A stretch of DNA of 64,000 bases. Source: Nitrobacteraceae bacterium AZCC 1564. GTDB taxonomy: Bacteria > Pseudomonadota > Alphaproteobacteria > Rhizobiales > Xanthobacteraceae. The notes under the pieces are model-generated. The model was not told where the DNA came from. It did no database searches and saw only the letters and a program-made list of their open reading frames with translations. Of the stretch, positions 17,013 through 26,625 are shown one piece after another. The position numbers and the translations under genes are program-made. The stretch's first letter is position 1. Each line of letters starts with the position of its first letter. The stretch covers positions 2,991,001-3,055,000 of the forward strand of contig JBAGRR010000001.1 in assembly GCA_036924835.1 (NCBI GenBank), in the 5' to 3' direction.

Positions 17013-19421
17013 TTATCCGCGCAACACGCCGCCAGTCTTCTTCGTTACCTCAGCGACGATCTTGGACGCGATAGCTTCGATCTCCTGATCGGTCAGCGTC
17101 TTTTCGCGCGGCTGCAGCGTCACGGCAATGGCGACCGACTTTTTGCCGTCCTCGATGCCCTTGCCCTCGTAGAGGTCGAACACCGTTACATTCGTGATCA
17201 ACTTGCGATCTGCAGCCTGCGCGGTACGGACGATATCGCCAGCCTTCACGCTACGATCGACGATAAACGCAAAGTCGCGCGACACCGGTTGGAATGGAGA
17301 AAGCTCGAGCGGTGGCTTGGCACGCGTGGGCTTTGCCTTCGCGTCCGGAATACGCTCGAGAATGATCTCGAAGCCGACCAGCGGACCTTCAACCTTCAAA
17401 GCTTCCAGCGTACGCGGATGCAGTTCGCCGAAATGGCCGAGGATGTTCTGCGGCCCAATCTGGATCGTGCCGGATCGTCCGGGGTGAAGCCATGAAGGGC
17501 CGCCGGCAACGATCTGCAATCCCTGCATCGGCGCACCGGCAGCGGCAAGCACGGCGAGTGCGTCAGCCTTGGCGTCGAACGCGTCAACGCTCGATGAACC
17601 GGACCAATGGCGACCCGTGCCCTTGGAGGATGCGAGCGCGCGCCGAATGCCGCTCGCCGCAACGAACTGATCCTGCGGCCGGTCGCCTCGGAAGATCTGT
17701 CCCACCTCGAACAGCGCGACATCTGCAAAACCACGATCCGCGTTGGCTTGCGCGGCTGCGATCAAGCCCGGAACGAGCGACGGCCGCATGTCCGAGAGAT
17801 CAGAAGCAATCGGATTGGCGAGCGCCAATTCAGCCTGCCCGCCGCCGAACAATTCAGCCTGCTGCTTGGAAACGAACGACCACGTGATCGCTTCGGTAAG
17901 GCCACGTGAAGCGAGAGTACGCTTCGCACGGCGCGTGCGCAACTGGATCGGCGTCAGCACCGGCTTGCGCGGCGCGTCGCCACGTTCAAACGGTGTCAAC
18001 GGAACGCTGTCGACGCCGACGATGCGTACGATTTCCTCGACGAGGTCGGCCTTTCCGTGAACGTCGGCGCGCCAGGATGGCACCGCCACCTTCACCACAG
18101 GTCCTGAGCCGGCAATCATGAAGCCGAGATGGCTGAGAATGCGGCGCATTTCCGGAAACGGCGCGTCGATGCCGGCGAGCCGCTTCACTTCCGTGATTGG
18201 AAACTCGATGATGCGATCATCGCCATGGGTCTGACCGGCGACAAAGATCTCGGACGGCGTGCCACCGCACAGATCCATCACCAGCTTCGTTGCCATTTCG
18301 AGGCCCGGGAGCATGAAGGCTGGATCCACGCCGCGCTCGAAGCGATAACGCGCATCCGAGTTGATGCCGAGCTTGCGGCCGGTCTGCGCAATGTTGATTT
18401 CGTTCCAGAGCGCCGATTCGATCAGCACGTCGGTGGTGCCCTCGTCGCAACCCGATGCTTCGCCACCCATAATGCCGGCAAGCGATTCGACGGCATGATC
18501 ATCGGCGATCACGCACATGTTGTCGTCGAGCGTGTAGGTCTTGCCATCGAGTGCCAGCAAGGTCTCACCGTTCTTGGCACGGCGGACGACGAGATCGCCC
18601 TTTACCTTGGCGGCGTCGAACACGTGCAGCGGACGCGCGCGATCGAAAGTCATGAAGTTGGTGATGTCGACGAGCGCGTTGATCGGACGAAGGCCGATCG
18701 ATGTCAGCCGCCGCTGCAGCCACTCTGGCGACGGGCCATTCTTGACGCCCCGTACGAGGCGAAGGGCGAAACCGGGACACAGCGACGCGTCCTCGATCGT
18801 CACCTTAACGGGTGAGGGGAATTCGCCCTTGATTTGCTTTGGCGCCTGATCCTTGAACTTGCCCATGTCGGCCGCGGCGAGATCGCGCGCGATGCCGTGA
18901 ACGCCGGTGCAGTCTTGCCGATTCGGCGTGAGATTGATTTCAATCACTGGATCGCCAAGTCCTGCCCATTCGGCGTAAGGCTTGCCGATCGGCGCATCCG
19001 CCGGAAGTTCGATAATTCCGTCGTGATCTTCAGACAGCTGCAGTTCAGCGGCGGAGCAAAGCATGCCGCGGCTTTCGACGCCGCGAATGGTGCCGACGCC
19101 CAGCGTAATGTCCTTGCCCGGAATGTAAGTGCCGGGTGGCGAGAACACGCTGACGAGACCTGCGCGCGCATTCGGTGCACCGCAAACCACTTGCACCGGA
19201 GCACCGCCATCGCCGGTATCGACTGTACAGACACGCAAACGGTCAGCATTCGGATGCTGCTCGGCGGTGATCACCTTGGCGATGATGAACGGGGCAAGCG
19301 CCTTTGCCTTATCATCGAGATGCTCGACCTCGAGCCCGATCATGGTGAGCTTGTCGGCGATCTTCTCAAGCGGCTCGTCAGTGTCGAGATGTTCTTTCAG
19401 CCAGGAGAGAGTGAACTTCAC
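17013..19421 (-). CDS. pheT: Phenylalanine-tRNA ligase beta subunit
   Basis: An 802-residue beta subunit of the cytoplasmic alpha2-beta2 enzyme that charges tRNA-Phe. The order is as in the family: an N-terminal tRNA-binding/OB domain (about 39-150), B3/4 editing-type domain, B5 domain and a C-terminal ferredoxin-fold anticodon-binding domain (about 710-802). Length is normal. The start overlaps the pheS stop by 4 nt (ATGA), so the two are translationally coupled. The repeat array 16676-17004 lies immediately downstream and may mark the transcript end. Confidence 0.97.
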   Translation of the reverse strand: MKFTLSWLKEHLDTDEPLEKIADKLTMIGLEVEHLDDKAKALAPFIIAKVITAEQHPNADRLRVCTVDTGDGGAPVQVVCGAPNARAGLVSVFSPPGTYIPGKDITLGVGTIRGVESRGMLCSAAELQLSEDHDGIIELPADAPIGKPYAEWAGLGDPVIEINLTPNRQDCTGVHGIARDLAAADMGKFKDQAPKQIKGEFPSPVKVTIEDASLCPGFALRLVRGVKNGPSPEWLQRRLTSIGLRPINALVDITNFMTFDRARPLHVFDAAKVKGDLVVRRAKNGETLLALDGKTYTLDDNMCVIADDHAVESLAGIMGGEASGCDEGTTDVLIESALWNEINIAQTGRKLGINSDARYRFERGVDPAFMLPGLEMATKLVMDLCGGTPSEIFVAGQTHGDDRIIEFPITEVKRLAGIDAPFPEMRRILSHLGFMIAGSGPVVKVAVPSWRADVHGKADLVEEIVRIVGVDSVPLTPFERGDAPRKPVLTPIQLRTRRAKRTLASRGLTEAITWSFVSKQQAELFGGGQAELALANPIASDLSDMRPSLVPGLIAAAQANADRGFADVALFEVGQIFRGDRPQDQFVAASGIRRALASSKGTGRHWSGSSSVDAFDAKADALAVLAAAGAPMQGLQIVAGGPSWLHPGRSGTIQIGPQNILGHFGELHPRTLEALKVEGPLVGFEIILERIPDAKAKPTRAKPPLELSPFQPVSRDFAFIVDRSVKAGDIVRTAQAADRKLITNVTVFDLYEGKGIEDGKKSVAIAVTLQPREKTLTDQEIEAIASKIVAEVTKKTGGVLRG

Positions 19422-20500
19422 GACGACAATCCTCCCGCCAGTGTCGGCACTTCAAGTGGCTTGAAGCCGTAGTGATTGAGCCAGCGCACGTCGGCCTCGA
19501 AGAAGGCGCGCAGGTCTGGCAGCCCGTATTTCAGCATTGCAATGCGGTCGATGCCCATGCCCCAGGCGAAGCCCTGATAGACGTCGGGATCGATGCCGCA
19601 GGCGCGCAGCACGTTCGGATGAACCATGCCGCAGCCGAGAATCTCCAGCCAGTCTTCGCCTTCGCCGAAGCGAATCTCGCCCTTGTCGCGGCGGCACTGG
19701 ATGTCGACTTCCAGAGACGGCTCCGTGAACGGGAAGAATGACGGGCGGAAACGCATATTGACGTTGTCGACCTCGAAGAACGCCTTGCAGAACTCCGACA
19801 AAATCCACTTCAGGTGGCCGAGGTGGGAGCCCTTGTCGATCACCAGTCCCTCCACCTGATGGAACATCGGCGTATGGGTCTGATCGCTGTCGCAGCGGTA
19901 GGTGCGTCCCGGACAGACCACTCGGATCGGCGGTTGCTGGCTGAGCATGGTGCGGACCTGCACCGGGGAGGTATGCGTGCGCAGCAAGAGCCGCGAGCCA
20001 TCGGGCTTCGGGTTGAAGAAGAACGTGTCGTGCATCTCCCGCGCTGGATGGCCCTCGGGGAAATTTAGCTTGGTGAAGTTGTAATCGTCGGTCTCGATGT
20101 CCGGGCCTTCGGCGATCGAAAAGCCCATGTCGGCGAAGATCGCCGTCAATTCATCCATCACTTGGCTGATGGGATGAATGCGGCCTTGCTCGGTAGGCGT
20201 CTCGCGCGTCGGCAGCGTGACATCAATGGTCTCAGAGGCGAGGCGGGCATCGAGCGCGGCGTTCTTGAGAACGTCGCGGCGCGCGGTCAGGGCCTGCGAG
20301 ATTTTGTCCTTGGCTGCATTGATGGCTGCGCCTTCGGTCTTGCGTTCCTCGGGCGACATCTTGCCCAGAGTGGCCAGCAGCGCAGAGATCGAGCCCTTCT
20401 TGCCAAGCGCGCCAACGCGAACCGCTTCAAGCGCGGCTTCATCGGTCGCGGCGGCAATCGCGGACAGGATTTCGTTTTCGAGAGTAGCGAGATCGGACAT
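19418..20500 (-). CDS. pheS: Phenylalanine-tRNA ligase alpha subunit
   Basis: A 360-residue catalytic subunit. An N-terminal coiled coil (about 1-85) precedes the class II synthetase core, with motif 2 ([23 protein letters not shown]) and motif 3 ([14 protein letters not shown]). The ATG at 20500 is chosen because [10 protein letters not shown] begins the conserved coiled coil. The longer frame upstream adds 10 residues without support. It is upstream of pheT in a pheST operon. A 7-bp hairpin lies in the 119-bp gap to rplT. Confidence 0.96.
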   Translation of the reverse strand: MSDLATLENEILSAIAAATDEAALEAVRVGALGKKGSISALLATLGKMSPEERKTEGAAINAAKDKISQALTARRDVLKNAALDARLASETIDVTLPTRETPTEQGRIHPISQVMDELTAIFADMGFSIAEGPDIETDDYNFTKLNFPEGHPAREMHDTFFFNPKPDGSRLLLRTHTSPVQVRTMLSQQPPIRVVCPGRTYRCDSDQTHTPMFHQVEGLVIDKGSHLGHLKWILSEFCKAFFEVDNVNMRFRPSFFPFTEPSLEVDIQCRRDKGEIRFGEGEDWLEILGCGMVHPNVLRACGIDPDVYQGFAWGMGIDRIAMLKYGLPDLRAFFEADVRWLNHYGFKPLEVPTLAGGLSS

Positions 20501-20569
20501 ACAAAGCCCCATCGGGAATGGTTTGAGCAAACCGCCCGGCGGGGATCAAAGTGCCCAGCCGAACGGAGC

Positions 20570-20587
20570 GGGGTGTTGTTACACCCC
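20570..20587 (-). other. Small hairpin in the rplT-pheS gap
   Basis: Perfect 7-bp stem GGGGTGT/ACACCCC with a TGTT loop and no T-run on the minus strand. It could be part of a pheST leader, but I find no Phe-rich leader peptide, so attenuation is not supported. Confidence 0.25.
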
Positions 20588-20619
20588 GGTCGTGTCGGCC
20601 TCGTGCAAGAGGGGCAAGC

Positions 20620-20979
20620 TTACGCCGCGAGTGCGGCTTTGGCCTTTTCAGCGATCGCCTGGAAAGCTGCGGGCTCGTTGATGGCGAGATCCGACAACAC
20701 CTTCCGGTCGACAACGACGCCCGACTTGGCGAGGCCGTCGATAAATCGGCTGTAGGTCATGCCGAACGGACGCACAGCAGCGTTGATGCGCTGGATCCAA
20801 AGCGCGCGGAAGGTGCGCTTCTTCATCTTACGGCCGGCAAAAGCGTACTGGCCGGCCTTGTCGACGGCGGCCTTGGCGGCGCGGATGGTGTTCTTGCGGC
20901 GGCCGTAGAAACCCTTGGCGGCCTTGTAGACTTTCTTATGCTTGGCGTGAGCCGTCACACCGCGTTTAACGCGAGCCAT
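20620..20979 (-). CDS. rplT: 50S ribosomal protein L20
   Basis: 119 residues, the usual length. It starts ARVKRGV and contains the conserved Arg/Lys-rich helix [18 protein letters not shown] and the C-terminal globular part with [21 protein letters not shown]. It binds 23S rRNA early in 50S assembly. It is the second gene of the rpmI-rplT pair, 66 nt after rpmI. Confidence 0.98.
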   Translation of the reverse strand: MARVKRGVTAHAKHKKVYKAAKGFYGRRKNTIRAAKAAVDKAGQYAFAGRKMKKRTFRALWIQRINAAVRPFGMTYSRFIDGLAKSGVVVDRKVLSDLAINEPAAFQAIAEKAKAALAA

Positions 20980-21045
20980 GACTGATCTCCTTCATCTGAA
21001 AAATACAATGGTGACAGAGAGCCGCGCTTTAAGCGCAGCAGGCGA

Positions 21046-21246
21046 TCAGTCGTTCGGCAAGAAGTACTTCTTGATGTTGTCGCCGTCGGTCTTGAACAAG
21101 ATGCGCGTGCCGCGCAACTGACGAATCTGCTTCTTCGTCCGCTTGATCATACCGTGACGCTTGCCGGCATGGGCAGATACCACTTTGCCGGTTCCGGTCA
21201 CCTTGAAGCGCTTTTTGGCGCCCGATTTGGTCTTCAACTTGGGCAT
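21046..21246 (-). CDS. rpmI: 50S ribosomal protein L35
   Basis: 66 residues starting [20 protein letters not shown], the L35 signature, with a basic C-terminal part. The ATG at 21246 is chosen from this conserved N-terminus. An upstream in-frame TTG at 21300 would add 18 unrelated residues. It is normally preceded by infC in a single operon, but here infC lies 960 bp away with an opposite-strand gene in between. Confidence 0.97.
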
Positions 21247-21596
21247 TTGGCTCTCCTGTTGCACGACTAGACCGCGCCAAAAAGGCGCCTTGTCGGCCAA
21301 AATTGCTCGTTAGAGCGTTGAAAATGCTCGACTTATTCCCGATTGGAACAAGATCGGCACAAACATCGCCACGGCAGCCCTTAATCAGCCGGGCGATGAA
21401 GGCTGGGCTTATTGCAGAGAAAGGCCGAATTGGCAACGATTAACGTCGTTCTTGCGCCAAAGTCTTGGCCCGCCGGGCGGGCGGGTGAGAGATAGGTTCG
21501 GAATACTTGGCAAGTGTGCCCACGCGCACCTATACCCTCAACGCTAGCAAAACCCCCACCGTCATTTCCCACGCAAAATTCACGAGGACCTGCCTA
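21247..21596. other. Divergent promoter region between rpmI and an exported-protein gene
   Basis: 350 bp with no convincing ORF or repeat. It should hold the rpmI-rplT promoter (minus) and that of the gene at 21597 (plus). I could not assign hexamers with confidence. Confidence 0.5.
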
Positions 21597-22013
21597 ATGG
21601 CAAGAAAAGCCAAAGCCGTTGCCCTGAACGCTGTCTCCCCGGCAACCATTCGTTGGCTTTTTGCCGGTCTCGCATTGGCTGCGGCGATCGCGTTTGCTGG
21701 CGGAGCTAGGGCGGGTGCCACATTCGATGGCGCCTGGAAGGTGACCATCATTACCCAGTCCGGAAATTGCGACCCCGCCTATAGCTATCCGGTGAAGGTC
21801 GTTGATGGCCGCATCAGCTATTCCGGTGATGGCAGCTTTGATATCTCGGGTCGCGTTGGCGAAGCTGGTGCCGTAAGTGTCGCCATCGCACGCGGCGACC
21901 AGAAGGCAAGCGCGAGCGGCAAGCTTTCCGGCAATTCCGGCTTCGGCCATTGGAGCGGCAAATCGGCGAGCACTGTTTGTTCGGGGCGCTGGGAAGCCAC
22001 CCGAAGCTTGTAA
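21597..22013 (+). CDS. Small exported protein of unknown function
   Basis: 138 residues. A basic start (ARKAKAV) and one hydrophobic segment (about 19-38) ending GGARA look like a Sec signal peptide. The mature part (GATFDGAWKVTI...) is beta-rich, with two cysteines (SGNCDPAY and STVCSGRW) that could form a disulfide. It resembles small periplasmic hypothetical proteins common in Bradyrhizobiaceae, with no assigned function. It lies convergent to infC and splits infC from rpmI-rplT. A terminator follows at 22103. Confidence 0.7.
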   Translation: MARKAKAVALNAVSPATIRWLFAGLALAAAIAFAGGARAGATFDGAWKVTIITQSGNCDPAYSYPVKVVDGRISYSGDGSFDISGRVGEAGAVSVAIARGDQKASASGKLSGNSGFGHWSGKSASTVCSGRWEATRSL

Positions 22014-22102
22014 CGGTTCATCAGAACCGAAGCTCTAGGTTCTTGTTTTGACGCGTTTTCTTCTCGCGAACCGGTAGTCGCTGCGCTCGAAAATGCTCTA
22101 AT

Positions 22103-22129
22103 GGCGCTGCGGCTTTGCGGCGCCTTTTT
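22103..22129 (+). terminator. Rho-independent terminator after the exported-protein gene
   Basis: GGCGCTGC pairs with GCGGCGCC (one G-T pair) around a GGCTTT loop and is followed by TTTTT on the plus strand. Confidence 0.75.
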
Positions 22130-22142
22130 GTTGCGAAACGAA

Positions 22143-22167
22143 ACAGCCCGCCAAGTTGGCGGGCTGT
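22143..22167 (-). terminator. Rho-independent terminator after infC
   Basis: Perfect 12-bp inverted repeat ACAGCCCGCCAA/TTGGCGGGCTGT. On the minus strand it is followed by TTTCGTTTCG, 40 nt after the infC stop. It would end infC transcription before rpmI. Confidence 0.78.
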
Positions 22168-22207
22168 GCATGCACCTTTTAGTGCTTCTCGATTGAGTGC
22201 TTCGCGC

Positions 22208-22747
22208 TCAACGCGGCGCCAGAACCATGACGACCTGGCGGCCTTCGAACTTGGCGTCCTGCTCGACCTTGGCAACTTCAGCGACCTCGGACTTCACGCG
22301 ATCCAGAAGCTTGGTTCCGATTTCCTGGTGGGCCATTTCACGGCCGCGATAGCGCAGCGTGATCTTGACCTTGTCGCCTTCTTCGAAGAACCGGAGCATC
22401 GCGCGCATTTTCACGTCGTAGTCGTGATCGTCGATCATCGGCCGGAGCTTGATCTCCTTGATCTCGACGGTCTTCTGCCTCTTGCGAGCTTCAGCAGCCT
22501 TCTTCTGGGCCTGAAACTTGTACTTCCCGTAGTCCATGATCTTGCATACGGGAGGATTGTTATTCGGCGAGATCTCCACGAGATCCATACCGGCGTCCAT
22601 CGCCATTTTCACGGCAACCGATGTCTCGACGAGGCCGTGATTCTCGCCGTTCTGGTCGATCAGCTGGATTTGGACATTTCGAATTTCATCGTTGATGCGC
22701 GGTCCGTCTTTGGCGACGGCAACCGGGGCTCTGTTCGGACGGCGAAT
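22208..22747 (-). CDS. infC: Translation initiation factor IF-3, AUU start codon
   Basis: 179 residues. The frame extends upstream of the first GTG (22612) through the conserved IF-3 N-terminal domain ([19 protein letters not shown]...[10 protein letters not shown]) without any ATG, GTG or TTG. It reaches ATT at 22747-22745, followed by RRPNRAP, the usual alphaproteobacterial N-terminus. GGAG (22756-22759) lies 8 nt before this ATT. E. coli infC also starts with AUU, which lets IF-3 repress its own synthesis by rejecting non-canonical starts, and the same control is inferred here. The C-terminal domain ([20 protein letters not shown] onward) is normal. Confidence 0.93.
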   Translation of the reverse strand: MRRPNRAPVAVAKDGPRINDEIRNVQIQLIDQNGENHGLVETSVAVKMAMDAGMDLVEISPNNNPPVCKIMDYGKYKFQAQKKAAEARKRQKTVEIKEIKLRPMIDDHDYDVKMRAMLRFFEEGDKVKITLRYRGREMAHQEIGTKLLDRVKSEVAEVAKVEQDAKFEGRQVVMVLAPR

Positions 22748-23105
22748 GGGTAGTTCTCCAATGCTGTTGGTGAAGGGCTTAGTTTGAATGAATACGGTGC
22801 TATGGGCAAGCGCGGCGATGACGGGGAAGGTACTTTCCGACGCAATGGAGCGGAGAAGGCATCAGTCACGAAACCATCAAATAAGCGGCAAACCGTTTAA
22901 GCAGGACGTTTTTACGTTTGGTTCACATAAAGGCGCGGCATCTGGTGCGCAAGCATTGTGGCGGTATGCCCGCGCAAAATCCCGACCCTCATCGATCAAT
23001 TTTTAACCTTATGGTTCCCTGCTTCCTTACGTTTAGCGGGGCCTCAGTCAATTGACGTATCAGCGGCTGCATACCAATAACAGTCAATCGGACGAACAGG
23101 TTCAC
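22748..23105. other. Divergent intergenic region between infC and a hydrolase gene
   Basis: 358 bp containing the infC ribosome-binding site (GGAG at 22756-22759, minus). Promoters for both genes are expected here. I see no repeat element and no supported ORF. Confidence 0.5.
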
Positions 23106-23903
23106 ATGAGTTCAGCAGACGGTTCCGCCGGGCCCGACCCGGTCTTCATCAATGTCGGCAGCGATGTCGTGCGCAGGATCGCAGTCCGCGCGCGTACCGG
23201 TAATACGCCGGGGTTGTTATGGCTCGGCGGGTTCAAGTCGGACATGAAGGGCACCAAGGCGCAGGCGCTCGATGAGTGGGCGGTGGAGAATCGCCGGGCC
23301 TGTGTGCGTTTTGATTATTCGGGGCATGGCGAGTCCGGCGGAGACTTCGCGGACGGCACGATCGGGCAGTGGCTCGAGGAGGGCCTTGCGGTATTCGAGG
23401 CGTGCTGCGAGGGGCCGCAGGTGGTTATCGGCTCTTCCATGGGCGGCTGGATAGCGCTGTTGCTGGCGCGCGCGCTCGCCAAACGTAAAGGTGCGTCCCG
23501 CGCGACGCTGGCCGGGCTTGTGTTGATTGCACCGGCGCCGGACTTCACCGAAGAGTTGATGTGGAAAAACTTTTCGCAGGAGATCCGCGACGAGATCGAG
23601 ACCAAAGGTGTCTGGTATCGGCCATCCGAGTATGGTGATCCCTACCCGATCACCCGGAACCTGATCGAAGAGGGCCGCAATCACCTGCTGCTCGGCGGCG
23701 CCATCAACGTTGGTTGTCCGGTCCGTATCCTGCAGGGTGCGCGGGATCCAGATGTTCCTTGGCAGCATGCCTTTGCGCTCACGCACTGCCTGCCGAGCGA
23801 CGACGTGGTCCTCACCCTGATCCAGGATGGCGACCACCGGCTTTCGCGGCCACAGGATATCGCGCGTATGCTGGCGGCGGTGGACGAACTGTCAGCCGGT
23901 TGA
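23106..23903 (+). CDS. Alpha/beta hydrolase (ABHD10-like)
   Basis: A 265-residue single-domain hydrolase. The oxyanion segment LWLGGFKSDMKGTKA, the RFDYSGHGES strand, the nucleophile elbow GSSMGGW and the late catalytic His in DGDHRLSR are all present. The pattern resembles the ABHD10/palmitoyl-thioesterase-like group, but the substrate is not known. The ATG at 23106 is preferred over the in-frame TTG at 23052, because the extension is polar and unconserved in appearance. The NTF2-like gene follows 47 nt later. Confidence 0.85.
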   Translation: MSSADGSAGPDPVFINVGSDVVRRIAVRARTGNTPGLLWLGGFKSDMKGTKAQALDEWAVENRRACVRFDYSGHGESGGDFADGTIGQWLEEGLAVFEACCEGPQVVIGSSMGGWIALLLARALAKRKGASRATLAGLVLIAPAPDFTEELMWKNFSQEIRDEIETKGVWYRPSEYGDPYPITRNLIEEGRNHLLLGGAINVGCPVRILQGARDPDVPWQHAFALTHCLPSDDVVLTLIQDGDHRLSRPQDIARMLAAVDELSAG

Positions 23904-23950
23904 CGCGACGAACCCTTCCGGGACGATCGAGCCTCTGTCGGAAGGTCATT

Positions 23951-24475
23951 ATGCAGCCAGATGCACTGCTTCGGGAATTTTGCCGCGCCGTCGAGCAGCG
24001 CGATGGCCATGCTTTTGCCGCGCTGTTTACCGAAGACGGCGTCTATCACGATGTCTTCTACGGCGCATTCGCAGGCCGGACGAAGATCGCGGAAATGATC
24101 GATAACTGGTTCTATCGAACCGCTACCGACTTCCGTTGGGACATGCATGACCCAGTCAGCAGCGGGTGGACGCTCTATGCTCGCTACACCTTCAGCTACC
24201 GGTCGCTGTTGCCAGAAGCCAAGGGTGCACGTGCCATGTTCGAAGGCGTTGCGATCATGACGCTCCGTGATGGCTTGATCGCGGAATATAGCGAGGTGGC
24301 AAATGTCGCGACCGGCTTCGTCGATATGAACTTCGCGTACGAGTGTCCCGAATCCAAAGTTCGCCTCCTGGTGCAGCATGATTCGCAAGGACACTCGGAA
24401 ATCCATGATTTTCGTGTAGTTTATGTTCAGAAGTTCGCTGGAAGAGCGCGCTGGAAAAATGCAGCGAACTTCTGA
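23951..24475 (+). CDS. SnoaL/NTF2-like protein, C-terminal quarter encoded by repeats
   Basis: A 174-residue frame. Residues 1-128 form a normal NTF2-like cone fold (REFCRAVEQRDGHAFAALF, then the HDVFYGAFAGR strand), the length of a complete domain. From residue 131 the sequence is encoded by two degenerate CTAG-type hairpins (24340-24397 and 24411-24486), giving a 44-residue tail unlike the family. GAAGG lies 5 nt before the ATG. The function of the domain, whether small-molecule isomerase-like or binding only, cannot be told. Confidence 0.8.
   Translation: MQPDALLREFCRAVEQRDGHAFAALFTEDGVYHDVFYGAFAGRTKIAEMIDNWFYRTATDFRWDMHDPVSSGWTLYARYTFSYRSLLPEAKGARAMFEGVAIMTLRDGLIAEYSEVANVATGFVDMNFAYECPESKVRLLVQHDSQGHSEIHDFRVVYVQKFAGRARWKNAANF
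24340..24397. repeat. Degenerate CTAG-type hairpin H14 (GTGTCC class)
   Basis: Starts CGAGTGTCCCGAATCC and ends GGACACTCG. AAAGTTCGCC is kept, but the right inner arm is deleted, leaving 58 bp. It lies inside an open reading frame. Confidence 0.7.
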
Positions 24476-24486
24476 ACTGCCACACG
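24411..24486. repeat. Degenerate CTAG-type hairpin H15 (GTGTGG class)
   Basis: The termini are eroded, but the inner stem GTTCAGAAGTTCGCT is intact with partner AGCGAACTTCTGAAC. The linker from H14 is GAAATCCATGATT. It follows H14 in unit I order. Confidence 0.78.
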
Positions 24487-24574
24487 CGCGAATGGCGAAG
24501 CTGTTCGCCAGGCAGAGTGCCGCACTGAAGGTGAGGCCGGAGATGCAGCGGCATCTCGCGGATTAAACTTGTTC

Positions 24575-25720
24575 TCAGGCAACCATCGCTTCGCAGGCTT
24601 GCCACTCGTTGCGAACCGTCTCGTCCGTATCGTTTGAACCTGCAGCAAGCTCAGCAAACTCTGCTGATGGCAACAGGCGCGACAGCGCCCAGACAGCGGC
24701 GCCGCGCACCACAGGATTCGCATCGTCAAGCAAGTGCCTCACGTTTTTGGCGAGTGTCGCATCACCGGAATTGCCGATGGCGATCAGGACATTGCGAATG
24801 AAGCGATCTCGCCCGATCCGCTTGATCGGGGATTTCGTGAAAAGTGCACGGAACGAGGCGTCGTCGAGCTGCGAAAGTTCTGCCAGCGACGGTGCGCGCA
24901 ATTCTTCGCGTGCTTTCAGTTTCGCTTCATGCCCCTCCTGCGCGAACTTGTTCCAGGGGCATGCGGCGAGACAGTCGTCGCATCCGTAGATGCGGTTGCC
25001 CATGGCCGCACGAAACTCATGCGGGATCGGACCTTTGTGTTCGATCGTGAGGTAAGAGATGCATCTCCGTGCGTCGAGCCGGTATGGCGCGGGGAAAGCA
25101 TTGGTAGGACAGACATCGAGACAATTCCGGCATGACCCGCAATGACTGCCGCCATCGCTGTCGCGAGGCAAATCGAGCGTCGTGAAGATCGCGCCAAGAA
25201 ACAGCCACGAGCCGTAGTCGCGCGACACCAGGTTGGTGTGCTTGCCCTGCCAGCCAAGTCCTGCAGCATGAGCAAGCGGCTTTTCCATCACGGCAGCGGT
25301 GTCGACGAACACTTTGACGTCACCGCCCGCATAGGAGATCAGCCATCTGGCCAGCATCTTCAGGCGCTTCTTAATCAGATCATGGTAGTCGTCCCCGCGC
25401 GCATACACCGAGATCGCTCCGCGCGTTGTCTGTTCAAGGACGGACAGTGGATTTTCGTCTGGGCCGTAATTCACGCCCAGCATGATCACCGAACGGACAT
25501 CGCTCCACAGCACCTGCGGATGGGCGCGGCGCTGGGGATTGTCGGCGAGCCAGCCCATGTCGCCATGGCTTCCGTTGTCAAGAAACGCCTTCAGACGTTC
25601 GGCAGCGCCTGCCGTTGCGGCGGGGTCGGCCACGCCGATCGCGCTGAAGCCGAGTGAACGCGCCTCTTGGGTCAACGCCGCTTTGACGGCAATCGGGTCG
25701 AGAGCGCTGTCTTGAGTCAG
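24575..25720 (-). CDS. queG: Epoxyqueuosine reductase QueG
   Basis: About 381 residues. A cobalamin-dependent iron-sulfur enzyme that makes queuosine from epoxyqueuosine in tRNA. Two 4Fe-4S motifs are seen ([12 protein letters not shown] and [13 protein letters not shown]), with the conserved [11 protein letters not shown] and [10 protein letters not shown] segments and a C-terminal HEAT-like repeat (about 310-381). The start is unclear. Homology suggests a start near 25720, where only CTG overlaps the TGA of the upstream GST gene. In-frame ATG (25846) and GTG (25768) lie inside that gene, and TTG at 25675 would trim the first helix. Confidence 0.9.
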   Translation of the reverse strand: MTQDSALDPIAVKAALTQEARSLGFSAIGVADPAATAGAAERLKAFLDNGSHGDMGWLADNPQRRAHPQVLWSDVRSVIMLGVNYGPDENPLSVLEQTTRGAISVYARGDDYHDLIKKRLKMLARWLISYAGGDVKVFVDTAAVMEKPLAHAAGLGWQGKHTNLVSRDYGSWLFLGAIFTTLDLPRDSDGGSHCGSCRNCLDVCPTNAFPAPYRLDARRCISYLTIEHKGPIPHEFRAAMGNRIYGCDDCLAACPWNKFAQEGHEAKLKAREELRAPSLAELSQLDDASFRALFTKSPIKRIGRDRFIRNVLIAIGNSGDATLAKNVRHLLDDANPVVRGAAVWALSRLLPSAEFAELAAGSNDTDETVRNEWQACEAMVA

Positions 25721-26409
25721 AAGTCGAGGTCCATGTAATGCGCGGCTGCCGGGAACCCCGCCAGCCACTCGTTCAGCAGCGGCCGGAACGAAGGGCGGGA
25801 TTTGATCCGCACATACCACGCCTTGGCTGCGTCGTCCTCGTTCCATGGCACATCGCCCAGATAATCGATCGCAGATAGATGGGCAGCCGCGGCAAGATCG
25901 GCATAGGTGAGGCGGTCACCCGCCAGGAAATTTCGCGTCCGCGCCAGCCAGCCGATATAGGCCAGATGATAGCGCACATTCGCCTTGGCCGCTCGCAGAA
26001 CATCGGTCGACGGTGCGCCGCCACCCTGCTCCGCAGTCATGAAGCGTTTGTAGATGCGCTCGGTCACCAGCGGCCCGCTCGCTTCATCGAAGAACTTATC
26101 GTTGAACCATGACAGCAGCCGGCGAACTTCGATGCGTTCGGCGGCGGCTTGCGGTAGCAGGCGATGCTCGCCGAGCAATGCGCCGTGACGTTCGTCGAGG
26201 TATTCAGCCACGATGCCGGCTCCCGGAACGGCCGGGGTCCCCTCTGCCATCAGAACCGGGGTTGTGCCGGCGGGATTGAGGGTGAGGAATGCTTCGCGGC
26301 GATCCCAGACCCTTTCCTCGACCAGCCGGGAATCCAGACCGTGCTCGCCTAATGCAAGCCGCACGAAACGCGATCGCGGACAAAAGGGATGATGAAAAAG
26401 GGTGAACAT
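25717..26409 (-). CDS. Glutathione S-transferase family protein
   Basis: 230 residues. An N-terminal thioredoxin-like domain starts [19 protein letters not shown] with a CPRS motif, the cis-Pro segment is TTPVL, and the all-helical C-terminal domain (about 85-220) has the [23 protein letters not shown] pattern of GST N-capping/hydrophobic staple. Substrate and physiological role are unknown. It overlaps the probable queG start, so the two are likely co-transcribed. Confidence 0.88.
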   Translation of the reverse strand: MFTLFHHPFCPRSRFVRLALGEHGLDSRLVEERVWDRREAFLTLNPAGTTPVLMAEGTPAVPGAGIVAEYLDERHGALLGEHRLLPQAAAERIEVRRLLSWFNDKFFDEASGPLVTERIYKRFMTAEQGGGAPSTDVLRAAKANVRYHLAYIGWLARTRNFLAGDRLTYADLAAAAHLSAIDYLGDVPWNEDDAAKAWYVRIKSRPSFRPLLNEWLAGFPAAAHYMDLDF

Positions 26410-26625
26410 GAAGCTGTGATAGTCCGTTTAGATTTAACAAAGAGTCTCGAATAGCGGTTAACACGCGCAGCAGGTTGAGAAGAAAGCGGATGCACGTCGT
26501 CCGCCATCTGCCGCGTCGATGTGTCGATTTGAAGTCCGCGCCGCATGTATTTGTCGTTGCGGTGGCATGCCGAATGGGCGACAAGTTCGGCGGTCTTGGA
26601 ACCCCAGCCTTGCGGATTATCCCTG

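Noticed and set aside
20570-20587. Phe attenuator upstream of pheST
   Set aside because: One hairpin exists, but no Phe-rich leader peptide and no T-run were found.
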